A stretch of DNA of 64,000 bases, taken from the NCBI GenBank assembly GCA_948474755.1, contig CAOLHI010000024.1, forward strand, positions 186,001 to 250,000, given 5' to 3'. Made by a program: the position numbers and the translations under genes. Below the pieces are notes generated by a model. It made no database searches. It saw only the letters and a program-made list of their open reading frames with translations, and had not been told where the DNA came from. Of the stretch, positions 13,301 through 26,200 are shown piece by piece (position 1 is the stretch's first letter; each line of letters starts with the position of its first letter). Source of the stretch: Ctenosaura bakeri (lineage: Eukaryota; Chordata; Lepidosauria; Squamata; Iguanidae).

Positions 13301-14208
13301 TCCTGAGGTTCAGGTGGAATCTCCTTTCCTGCAGCTTGAATCCATTGCTCCTTGTCCTAGTCTCTGGAGCAGTGGAAAACAAACCCACTCCCTCCTCAAC
13401 ATGACATCCCTTCAAATGTTTAAACATGAGCATCATGTCCCCTCTTAATCTTCTCTTCTGCAGACTGAATATACTCAGCTCTCTAAACTGTTCCTCACAG
13501 GGCATGACTTCCAGACCCTTCACCATTTTGGTCACCCTCCTCTGGACATGTTACAACTTGTCAATATCCTTCTTGAATTGAGGTGCCCAGAGCTAGACAC
13601 AGTATTCCAAATGAGATCTAACCAATGCAAAGGCATTTCCCTTGCCTTTTGCCTGGTTATGGAGAATGCATGCTGGGATGAAAGCGAGGGAAGGGGAGAA
13701 GGCAGATGTGCTTCCCCCCCATTCTCTTACCTTTTGCCCAGGGGTGGAGAACATGCATCAAGGCAAAAGGCAAGGGAAGGCATACCCACCTCCCCCCAGG
13801 TCTGTTGCCTTTTGCCCAGGCACAGAGAATGCACAGCAAGGCAAAAGGCAAGGGAATAGGAGGGGGAGCACCATGCGCAGAGAAGATGTTATGTGCTTCC
13901 CCCCCCATTCACTTGCCTTTTGTCTGGGTGCAGAGAAGGAGGGTACTCATGGTAGAGCAAAAGGCAAGGGAACAAGAGGGAGACCCCCAGAAGGAAATGG
14001 GAGAGGCAGCATAGAGGGCGACTTATTAGCAGTTTTTCCATTTTCATGAATATTCTGAGCCCCAAATCCTCAGAAAAGTGTAGGGACCACTGTATTTTAA
14101 TAACCTTTGAACAGTTTAAGATATTGTAATGAAACTTTGTACACGTGATGTCTTATCACCAGCAAATGACTCCTGCTCTTTGACATCCTTGTAAGTCCAC
14201 TTGTCTCT

Positions 14209-14263
<55 letters not shown>

Positions 14264-17200
14264 AAACTATTAAAGCTCATAACATCCCACTGCTGTAGGA
14301 TATTTGTAGTAGATATCATAAAACCAGTTTGCATTTGGTACTTGTCTATCCTCATTGCCTTTCCCTTTATTCCTTCTTGTGTTCTGGGCATTATCAGGAA
14401 GTTTTCTTTAGATTTTTCTTTTCTTTTTGCAAGTCTTCAGACAGTGGATTGTTGAATGTCCCAATGCTATTTCTTTTATTTTAAAAAGGCAAGTCTACAG
14501 TTCTATATAGGGCAGCAATTTTTATTCAAATCACTAGTTGTTAATTTTGAATAAATGTAGGAACATAGGAAGTTGCATTCCATTGAGTCAGACTGCTGGT
14601 CTGTCTAACTCAAGGGGTAGAGAATGTGTGGCTTTTTAGAAGTTGTTGTGCTCCACTTCCTATTCTCTGTTAGCAATTTACCCAGCCTGATTTAGCTCAG
14701 TATTATCTACACCAAGGGCCCATTCACATTGCACAATTAAAGCACTGTGATTCCACTGTAAGTGCCATGGCTCCATCCTGTTGAACCCTGGGGTTTTTAG
14801 TTTGGGAAGGCACTAGAGTCCTCTGGCAGAAAAGTCTGAATGCGCTTCCCTAAACTGCAAATCCCAGATTCCATTAGATGAAACTGTGGCAGTTAAAAAG
14901 GAATCATAGCCATGTAGTCTGAAAGGGTCCTGACTGGATTTCTAATAGCCATGGATAACTGTTTTGTTCTAAGATTTCATCCTGTTTGGAGATAATTGTC
15001 TAAGGGTAAGCCACAAAAGGAGCCTATACATCTTTCTGTGTCTGCTCATTCCCACATGAGTGTTTGCATTTTCCTATATTCTCTGCGGCAAATACCATTT
15101 TGTGACTGAGATGGCTCATGAATGCAAAGTAGTCCTCTGCTGCCTGCTTCTTTGCTGATGCTGTTGTTTCTGCTGCCTCTTCTTTCTTTCTGCCTTTGTT
15201 TTCTTTCTTTCTGTATGACAGTGATAACATGTTCCTGTTTTTGCATCCGTTGTGGGTGAGGGGGAACAGAGAAGAACACGTTTGATACTAAGGGCAAATT
15301 TGCCTTGATACCAAATGTGTCACAAGTTGTGACATCCACCATGTTTTTTTGGGGGGGGGGTTCTGTTTTGTTTTAGGAAAAAGTAGGCAGGTGTGAGGAG
15401 GAGACTTCTGTTTAGACCACAAGATGTGGAAGTCACCAGTTGTTATCTTTAAAAAATCATGTCCTTCTGCCCTACCCTGCAAAAAAGTTCTCATTGACTC
15501 CAGTTTTTGCAAAGCTCACAGCCACACCAGAGTTGTGTGTGATTCCCCCACCCTGACATGATTATGATTGAAGAAGGAAAGTTTAAACTCCACCTCCTGA
15601 AATGATGATGAAAATTGTGCCCCCCCCACCATCTGCCACTGAACCTCTGACATGATTTCTAATAATATAATCAGGATCCTGTCTGGTTGAGCTCAAAAGC
15701 AATGTGGCCAACTACAGAAGGTTTTTTTTTTCACACCAGCAAGCTTCTATCACTGAAATAAATGAATGTTTCTCATCAGTATTCTTTCTCTGCATTTCAG
15801 GCCATTGTATATTTTATTTGTGGAAATACAGTTCTCCCTCCACATTTGCAGGTTTCACTTTCACTAATTTGATTATTTGTGGGGTGCCCACTTGGCCCCC
15901 ATTCTCCCCCTCCCACCCCATTCCCAGCCCTCTTCCTCATCCCATTCTCCCTGCCCCTGGTGCAGGCATGCCCCGCGCTGGCAGCAGGACGGTCCAGGGA
16001 GGGTGATCACCAGTTCCCCATGCTCCTCCCCTTCTGCGGCCGTGGGTGCATGTGCACCTGCGCGGGCAGAAGGAAGGCCTGGGGAGGGCGATCACCAATT
16101 CCCTGTTTTCCTCCCACTACTCCTGCCACTGCCGCCATGGGTGTGGGTGCACCCCGCGCCAGCAGCAGGAAGATCCAGGGAAAGCGATCACCAGTTCTCT
16201 GTGTTCCTCCTGCCACTTCAGCCAGTGCGGGCGCACCTTGCGCGGGTGGCAGGAAGGTGCAGGGAAGGCGATTGCCTGTTCCCTGCCTCCCTGCCCCCAC
16301 CTGGATGGGTGCACCTGCCGGGCAGAAGCCTGTAAGGAGGGCGCCCTATTTGCGATTATTCGACATTTACGAGGGATTTGTGTCCCTATCCCTCATGAAT
16401 GTGGAGGGCCTACTATTCAGCCCTGCGCTTAATGACCATCTCTTTGCATCTCTGTTTTTTTAGCACAGCAAATTCCTCTTTGGAAAAGAAACAGTAAATA
16501 CATGTTGAAATAAGCAACTGCCATTAGATTAGATTTCCAGCTGATTTGAAGCAGCTGGTTTCACTGTGACTTTAAGTAGTCAATAGGTTAGCAATAATTT
16601 TAATAAGCAGTTGAAAGGTTTGGGAGGTATCAGATGCAGTAGCAAAACATTCTCACTGCACAAGCAACTGTCTGCTTACAATTTTTGACAGAATTTACTA
16701 TGTTGAGTTATTATCATTTTTAGTGCTTTCCCTGAACCAAGAATGAAGATATCCACACTCTACAATTATAGGACTTTGATAACCACTTTAATTGCCATGG
16801 CTGCATCCTAGGGGAACCTGGGATTTGTAGTTTGGTCAGAAGTACTCAGAATTCTCTACCAGAAGACTATATTTAGGGGAGACCATACCAAACTACAAAC
16901 TCCAGGATTCCATAGGATAGAGGCTTGGCAGTTAAAGTGGTATCAAACTGCTACAGTTGTGCAGGAAAGTTTATTCTTATATCTAAAACAACATGGGTTT
17001 TTCACCCTTCCCAGCTTATATGTGAACTTTTAAGATTCATAGTGGGAAAAATAACTAAACAATGCAGTATTCAGGTATGCTTTAGATCCAGTAGGAGGCA
17101 GCCACAAAAGTGTATATAAGTGACCGGTAGAACAGGAAAAAAATTAAATTTATGTAGTTACCTACACTGTATCCTCCATCAGTTACTTATACAGTAGTCT

Positions 17201-20200
17201 TTTCAGAGCTTAGAAAGTTATTAGTTTGGTTTATCTGAGAGTAGCTACCCAGAAAGATAGCATTTCCAAACTTGGACTCCTGTGCATGTTTATTCAAAAT
17301 TAAGTCCCAATCTGGGGGAGGGCAGACTCTCAAGTGAGTATGCGTTGGACAAAAGCCTGTGTTGGTCTAAGGTCCAAGCTGCAGCACATGTTATTCACAC
17401 TGAATAAAAGGGACACTTTTGGGGGAAAATGTAGCCACAGGACACTGATCCAGAAGATGTTGTCAGTCTACATCAAAGTTCCACATGAGTATATTTCTGA
17501 AAATTTTGTCTTTATTGCCATTGGCCTTTGAAAGTAGTGCAGCAGCTGGGCTGGAAGGAGGAAAGGTGAGGCAAGCTTGAACACAACACATAGTTAGTTG
17601 GATTTGCAGCCCCAAGATGTGGTGATAGCCAACTGGAGATTAAACAGATTCATGGAAGACAGATCCACCCATTGTGATTAGTCAAGATGTTATTCGGAAA
17701 TTAGGAAAGGACAGCTACATGCAGCCCTCCTCCAGATTTACAGGCTATGTGCCACTGAATTTTCTGTGGAGCAACAATGGGAAAAGGACTTTGCTTCCAT
17801 TGCCATTCTCTTATCCATCCTCACAGCCCCCACCCTCAAAAAAGATAGCAGAAAGTCATAGAAAAGTAATAAGCAGCATAAAAGTAACATCCCTGTACTT
17901 AGTTACCAACTTTTATAATTATAATGAGTAACAGCACCTGGCTTCTGTTTATGTACTGTAGCAATGATGGATTTGATTATTTCTGAAAAGCAGTTTCCCA
18001 ATCTTTGTTCATAAATGTGGGAAAGAACTTCCAGTGTTGTGTGTGAGGTTGCTTTTTCTGGGCAATGACTACTTTTCCTGCTGAATCTGCAGTTGTGTGC
18101 CCAATAAGCCTCTGTTTGAGTTACATAGGCCATTTCTGCATGAGACTGTTATAGCACTATGATTCCACTTTCAACATCCTATGGAATCCTGGGGTTTGCA
18201 GTTTAGGGAGGGGCTGGCTGGCTCCTTTCTAAACTGCAAACCCCAGGATTCCATAGGATGTTGAAAGTGGAATCATAGCGCTATAACAGTCTCGTGCAGA
18301 AATGGTTGTAAACTTCAAAAAGAAGCAGTCCAGGATCAGATGTGGCAGCTGCCTGAGATGGTAGACTTTGGGAACAGAATGGGACTGGAGCCAGAGTTTG
18401 GAAAAGGTTATGACATTGTTTGTTTGTTTGTTTTTGGATTACAGCTCTTGGAATACCCAGCAAGCATGACCAGGGGCTGTGCTGGCAGGGGAGTTCTGGG
18501 AGTTGTCATCCAAAATGTAACTTTTCTAGCTCTACCTGGGGCATAATCTACTGGGATGGTCTCTTGTACAAGTACCGTTGTAGTGAACAGAGAGCTTCAA
18601 TTCATTTCAGTGAGGTAGAGAACTTCCCAGTGGTTTCTTCCCACTTATTAATTAGTGCGTGGAGTGCCTCTTAGATTTTATACCCCAAGAACAAAAAGGT
18701 CTTAAAATAAACCATTAAATTGTCATTTAAAATATATGGTATACACTAACAGCCCAGTAGACGTATTTATTTTTGCAGTTATTCCCAGTGTCTCCAAATG
18801 TCTGACCACCTGTTTATTTCATGTTTGGTTTGTTAAGCAAGCTTGTTTTTGTACCATGCCATACATACGTCTGTTTTGTTAAGCCCCTGCTTGCTTTTTT
18901 TTTTTTTTTTGTCTTTTCATTTTGCAGTGCGTTTCCTGTTGATGAAGTTTGATAGCCTTGTTCTCATAAATAAAATTCTTTCATTCCTGTAGCTTGATTT
19001 AGTTTAAAACTGAGTAAACTGTTTTTTCCCATTATACTGTGTAAGAGATTTTTTTTTTTTTTGTGCTAAACTAAAAGAGAATTTTGGGGGCTGCAATCCT
19101 GTGCATAATGACCCAGGATTGTAACCAGAGCTTTCCAAAGTTATTTTTGTGATTACAGCTCCCAGAATCCCCAGTCAGCATAACCATTCCCTGATTTCAG
19201 TGGAACTTTGATGTGGTATGCTGTGGTAGTGGATTGCAAACCAGCTCCTTTATATCCTAGAGATTTAATATCTGCTATTCCAGAAGGCAAAGGGAATCAA
19301 TTAAAAGCAAAAGAAGTTTGTTCTAATTCTCCATTGTTTTTCTCTGTATTGTTTCATCACTGTATATATATAAAAATTTCTTTTCCACTTAAAGGTAGAG
19401 ACCTGTGGGTTCTTGCTCTGGGAAGGTTTCCAACCCAACATAAGATTGGCATACCAGAGTTCAAGTATGTTGCTAATATGCATGGGGATGAGGTACGTGT
19501 ACAATTTCAACTGTTGCAGTTTCATTTACAATATTGCTTACTGGGCATGTTGCAAGCAGCCCAGCTCATTGCACAGGGGAGAGTTAAAAGGTTTTTAAAA
19601 AATGATGATGATTTTGAGAAGGACTATCTGACTCTAATAAATTAATTAATCCTGAAAGAACTAATGTAATTTATGGTAACCTGGGCCATTTCTGCACTAT
19701 ATTCTTATAGTGTGATTATTCCACTTTCAACATCCTATGGAATCCTGGAGTTTGCAGTTTCGAGAGGGGCCACTTGGGGGCCACTTGGTAGGTATAGAGC
19801 GGAAATGGCCCTGGAAGAATGAAAGTGTCAGAGAGGAGAAATGTGTGCTAAATTAAATTATATTCAAAGTACACATTTAACATTTAAAGGCACTGTCTCC
19901 TGAGTGGGACTTAGTCCCTAATAAGTGTTTATACTCACCTAGGGAAAATCCTCTTTGAAACTGGGATTTACCTCTGAGTAGAGATGCTCTATAGACAACA
20001 TTTCCCACCCCAACACTAGCAGGACAAATCCTATGATTTGTCCTGTTAGTGTTTGGATGGGAAATGTTGACTATTCCCCCATCACACTCTAAAGCAAAAT
20101 TAGCAGAATTGCTTTGAGTGCATTACCAGCAACATTGGGTACACAAACTATTTAATAGGAGGCGTTTCCAGACTGATAAGATATGAAAGAAATACCACAG

Positions 20201-23200
20201 TGAAGTACAGTCACCTGGAAAAGTTGTGCTGGTAAGATTTTTTGTGTTTCAAGAGTTGCTCTGAGGAACTTTCAGCCTTCCAGATGTTTTAGACTCCAAA
20301 TCTTATCAGCCTGGCCCAGTAAGATAATGTGGGAATTGGAGGGCCTCCACCTGGAGAGCTCCTCCACACCTGCTCAGAAATATGGTACAATAATTGCTGC
20401 TCATTCTGGAATAAATTCAGTGAGATTTAATTCTGCACATGATTTATATTTCTAGCCACAAACATTTTGGGATATAAGAAGTAACTTACCTAGCAAAGGA
20501 TCAGAGAACCACAATCTTTCTCTGAGCAGTCAGTTCAGCTCTTCTTTAGCAAGCAAATGTTGTGACAAATGTACAGCATCCCCTTTGTCAGCCATATTGT
20601 TTACTGAGCATAATATTTCCACCTCTATTGTTTCAAGGTTGTAATTTGTGTTTGGTTTTCATTCATATGTATATTTTCCATAGATATAGATGTAGATATA
20701 GATATATATTCCATATGATTCATATGAAATCAATCATATGGAAACTTTGACTTCCAGGTTTTTGGAAGGTTTCCATGTTGACTAGCTGATATGTTAAGGG
20801 TGTTGCAATTCTTAGCAAGAATAGCAAAATCCTGTTGTTTCAGAGGATATGAAAGGCATTGTATGCTGATTTTTGTTTTAAAGAGAGAGTGGCTAAATCT
20901 ATCTAAGTTTTCCTCCTCTTGAAGTAAGACTACTGGGAATCTTGGAAATATTTCATTCTATTTGATTGTTCCACTGGGAATGAACACAATTTACAGTGCT
21001 AGTGAGTGTATATGTATGGCAAATTGAAATTCAGTTTTTTTTATAAAAAATGTTTGTTTTATTTCAATTATGGTGATGCAGGAAGATAGATTTACAATTT
21101 AAGTTTGCTGCCTCACTATTATTGTTTGTCACTTGTACATAAATGTATTGTACCTCAAGTGTATTTGCAGTTCCCTCATCTGCCATTTTTAAAATGTATA
21201 TTTAACAAATGTGTTACAAAATTTAAAAGTGTAACAAATATAATGTTACAGTTAACTAAATGGAATATGCAGAGTATTTTTTTAAAAAATGTATAAGTGA
21301 TACCCTTTAAAATCTGGGTATGTTCATGCATAATGCTTCATATATCAGGCTAAAACATCATTCCACAGATTGGCATGAGTTTTAGGTAGAAAGACAACCT
21401 CTGAGAATTCACTGATGAGAATGGGAGTCCCAGAATAGACTACATGTTCTCAACCCCTACTGTAAGTAAATATGCTAAGGGAATGCTACAATAGTAACAA
21501 TATCAGCAATCATGATCATCATGATCATGATCACCATCACCATCACCACCACCACTACCACCACCACCACCACCATCATCATCATCTTCCACTACCACCT
21601 GTCCTCCTCAGTAAGGGGGCAGATCATATGAACTATTTTGATCCATGGATTCTCTTCTGACACTAGTACTGCACTTCAATATTTGTTTAATTTCTTGTGG
21701 CTTACATGGCATATGGCGCTTGGCAGCCTTTTTCTCCTCTGAATACACACACAAAGACATTTAAGAGGAAGTAAAACAGATGTGCTGTTCCCCTTTACCA
21801 GTGGCATTTAATTCTAGCTTTTTCTCAATAGTGTTCTTAACTGTAATTATAGCTGGAATTATATGCCTGTCTTTGTCAGCATCAATAATTTTACAGAGGT
21901 CAGAATAATTAGATGAATGCTTTTTCTTGATCAGTGACTCTTGAATTTTCTTTGCTCTGATCTATTTGTATAATTGTTTGTTTATCTACATACATAATCA
22001 GCAGATTAATCTTGTAGGTAAAGCACCCACTATTCTTTCAGATGTGGAAACTTCTCACAGACTCTTCATCTGGGCATAGAGATAAAGACTACAGCTTTTT
22101 TAAAAAAAATACAAATGCAAAGAAAAAATAACAACCATCCGTCTGTGCTGTGAACTGCAATGTGTATATAGGGAACAATAAAAAATAAACTTTCTCTGCG
22201 GTAGTGAGGGCTAACACAGGTTTTGTCTGAAAATTATCTAAATTACATAATTACAGCACTGTTGCACTTTCACTGCCATGGTTCTATCCTGTGGTATCTT
22301 GAGATTTACATTTTAGGGAGGTGTACTTAGACATGTTCTACAAATCCTAGAATTCCATAGGGTGCAGCTGTGTCAGGGTGGAATCATAGTACAATAATGT
22401 GCTGTAAAAGGGTCTCTGGATTATGATGTCAGAGTGAGCTCACCTGTGATAAATTTTGGCAGTTGAAGCATGTGTTGTGGAATTACCCTACCATATTTGT
22501 GCAGTTTTATGAACTGTGCAATTTTATAAGGGATTCCAGATAACAGCCTCATTAATTTACTACCTTGCTGTATTTTCTTACTGCTGCTTCCCTTACCATT
22601 AAAAATGTTATTCAGGAGGGAAGACAGGATAGTTACATGATGCATTTTCATAGATTTAGGCCATTTCTGCACTACCCTGTTGCAGTGCTATTATTCCATT
22701 TTCAACATCCTATGGAATCCTGGGGCTTGCAGTTTAGGGGCCTTTGAGGCCTCAAAGGCCCCTCTCTAAACTGCAAGCCCCAGGATTCCATAAGTTGTTG
22801 AAAGTGGAATAATAGCACTATAACGGGCTAGTGTGGAAATGGCCTTAGGAGCCTTCCATCTGGAAGCACTGGAATTTTTTAGCCATCTGTTTTTCCACTA
22901 AATCTTTGAAAGCCTTTTCCATTTTACTCAGTTCTGAAAAGGAAGACCCAACATGCCAATTGGGTACTCAGTTAGACAGCATGGAAAAACTTTCTTTTGG
23001 ACTTAAACATCTAGGACCACTCAAATAGCATGCCACATTCAAAAAATAACCTTTCCAAGCTCTGCTTAGTTGTGTACACTAACCACAAATTTTCATCTGT
23101 TTTTTTTAAAAAACTATTTTCTTAGTGGTCTGTGTGTCTCTTCTTTGAGGGCAGCAAGACAAAAGCATGGTACCAACTTGTAGCCGAAAGGCAGGCAGTG

Positions 23201-26200
23201 CAGATAAAGAAGCGTTCTTTTAGAGCTGCAACTTATAGTGCTGATAGAAGCATAGCTATTACAAAACTGCATATGACTGTCTCTAAGGAAAACAATCCAT
23301 CACAAACCATTTGACAGTAGCTGTCTCTGTCCTAAGAGATAGATCATGACGATGATTTAAAATCATTTTTATCAAGAATTCCAATTGTATTATTTATGCA
23401 CAGAGCCAGTTCATGCTTCTTTTGCTATTTGAGATAGAACCGTAAATGATGCATCCTGCCGCCATCCCTTATCAAAGGGCACAGTACCCAAGCCTCATGG
23501 TAGCCAAGGGAATTTGGAATTTGGCACCTGTGGTTGAATAACTAAGAAAAATATTTCCTCTTCCCTGACAATAAAAATGAGGTTACGTAACTACCATTTT
23601 GGCAGTTGTCTCTGTCTGCCTAATGGTAGGGCCAGTCCTTATAATTTTTAAAGAAAACCTTTTCTGGTGTGATATCTTTGTGAAATAATAATCTAGCTCT
23701 TAAGTAAATTGAAGCAGGCCCTAGGTTAATGTCCAGACAGCCCACTTCCCAGAAGGAACAGTCATTTTCTCCCCCCCCCATGTGTGTGCATGCACACGTG
23801 CTTGCACCTTCAAGTCACTTTTCAACTTTTGGTTACCTCATGAATTTCACAGGATTTTCTTAGGCAAGGAATACTCAGAGGTGGTTTTGTCATTTCCTTC
23901 CTCTGAAATATAGCCTACAACACCTGATATTCATTGATGGTCTCCCATTCAAGTACTAACCAGGACTGACCCTGCTTAACTTTCAAGATCAGACAGCATC
24001 TGGTTCCTTGGAGTATCAAATGCAATTCACACCATATTGCATGCTGAACAAAGATACACTGCATTGTCAACTGAAGCAATCTTTCCCCCAAAGTTTAGTA
24101 GATAGTATTTTGGACATTCTCTTGAACTGATGTCTACAATATGCCACGTGGAGTCTTAGCAGTGAAGACGCCAACTTCAGACTGTTGTGTTTCTGCCTAC
24201 TTTCTTTTTTCCAGATATTTCCAATTATCATGCATTTGCTTCAGTGGCAGATTATTATGTCACATATGCAGAAGACAGAACCCACAGCACTTAATGAGGG
24301 TTGGGAATGCTGTGGCCCTTCAGATGATGTTGAATTGCAGCTTTCAACATTCCTCAATACTGGCTATGCTGGCTGAGACTGATGCAAGTTGCAGTCCGAA
24401 AAGCTCTGGATGGCTGTACAATTCCCACCTCTAGGCTAAATTCAGTTGTTAGTCCTAGCTAGAGTAGACCAATTAAATCAATGGGAATTTGGAAATACAG
24501 CCCATATCCCACCGATTCAGTGGGTGTACACTGTTTGAGGACCAACTCATTGTCCCCCATCCTCCTTTTACTTTTACTTTCATTTTCATTCTCAGTTTGA
24601 TTCCTCTTCTTCCTTTTTCCCTATATAACTTCTCTAGCTGAAGCCTGTCTGTTATCACTAATGATTTTAGCGTTCTCCTTCTGCATCCTTTGATTATATT
24701 AGAACTGTTCGTCATATTCCAATCCCATTCTGCGTTGACTTTTGCGGTGTTTTGGCAACTGGATTTTTTAGTTTTCAGCACTGGATCTGAAAGTTCCCTC
24801 ACTCTGATAGAAGGTCCTTCTGTTGGAAGAAGGGAACCTTTGAATCCTATTATCAGCTCACTTATTATTTGTGCTTTGATCATGTTGCATTTGTCTGTGT
24901 TTCTTTTCACTTATTCCTATAGTGATCCTATGTTAAGTTTAAACAACTTGTGATTTTCAAGTCCCTTTTATGGTTTTGTCCCATCTTACTTGCTGTCTTT
25001 TCCCTGTTTTTTCTTGATCTCTCTTTTTCACCATTTACCAAATATTAATGTTCGTAGTGAATTTCTGCTTCCATCTGTAGTTTCTTTGTTTTCTCTTTTC
25101 TTTACTGGCCTCTTATGGGTGAGGCTCATCCCTTATTACCTGCCCAGGAATTTCAACATGTCAAATTGTTACTTTAATTGCTGTTCTGTGTTTCAGCCTG
25201 GTTTAATTGTTAGGTGCTGTTATTCTTATATATTATTATTGTACAGTTTTAATTGTCTATAGCCCTGGGAGCTTACCCTGCCCAGGTAAATGTTTATAAA
25301 TAAATGTGCTCCTTTAAGAACTTATGCTTATTCTTTTGCATTTCTCTTCTTGTGAGGTTCTGAGTGCTTCCAATCTTTTCTTACCTTTATTCAGAAATCA
25401 AGGTGAATTGTGTAGGTTTTAATGTAATCTTTCAGTCTTGATTAGCAAGTACAAAATTTCTCCTCTTCCTCCAAGTTTCTTCTCCTTTTATCTCATGCTT
25501 TTTTAGATTGTGATCTCTACAGGCAGGGTTTGCATTTGGTTATGCATTTGCTACATGGACTTTTTTTTTAAAAAAATGATAAAGTAGTTGCCATCTCTGA
25601 CTTGATTTTGTTGGATTGAAGCTAGATTCAAGCCTATGCAAGCAAGCCAAGTGGATGACAGCCATACCATACCTTCCAACTGTCCTGATTTGGCCACAAC
25701 AGTCCCGATTAATTCTCTATTGTCTACTTTTCCAGCTGCTTTTCAAATGTCTCATTTTCTCTCTCCTCTTCACCTTTCCCAGTTTGTCCTCAGCTTACTT
25801 CAATTGCTGCAAACTGTGTTCAAAGTGCAAAAATAGTTCATACTCAATTAACTCAGCAAGAGGAATAGGAGTGGAAAGGGCAAAATCTTGCCGTTCCTAG
25901 CTTTTGTATTCTTCTCATTAATAATTTTTGCTACCTTGACCACACTCTGATGTTGTTTGGCCACACATGTCTTAGTTTTCATCTGTGAAAATTTGGTGGA
26001 TAAGCTTCTCCCGTCCCCTAAAAATACTACACAGTATTTTCTGTAGTTAGGATGATAGGATAGAGGGGAAAAGCGCCTTTGACTAATTTGGTGAAAAAAT
26101 CCTCATAGCCTTCCACATTCAGCAGAGCCCCACAGCTTTCCACGTGCAGTGCTTCAGGATAGCTTGTATGGAGTAAGTGGTGGGAAATTTGCTTTATTTT

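Larger units (their letters stand above)
1322..19394 (+). other. CPM intron 1 (first intron within the CDS, 18.1 kb)
   Basis: Contains no recognisable coding exon. It is dominated by mobile-element remnants listed separately: a CR1 LINE end, 5S-derived and Sauria SINEs, GGCC-terminal MITEs and three CAGTTGGCCC-terminal elements. The intervals about 3610-6730 and 9500-10940 are AT-rich and show nothing I can identify apart from short runs and one perfect hairpin at 10219-10260. The interval 8350-9480 has repetitive-looking text (reiterated gtccag/gtcag motifs) and may be an old unassigned retroelement. Confidence 0.85.

Noticed and set aside
12898..14000. CRISPR-like array of repeats with spacers
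   Set aside because: Unit spacing is irregular, repeats are inverted pairs, and the context is a vertebrate intron within a transposon.
13003..14049. Frames of 100-135 codons
   Set aside because: They fall in a CR1 3' end and a purine-rich tandem array; no protein family is recognisable.
15877..16463. Overlapping long frames (up to 194 codons) on both strands
   Set aside because: They lie in a GC-rich tandem array inside a TIR element; Gly/Pro/Ala-rich text on all frames is a composition effect.
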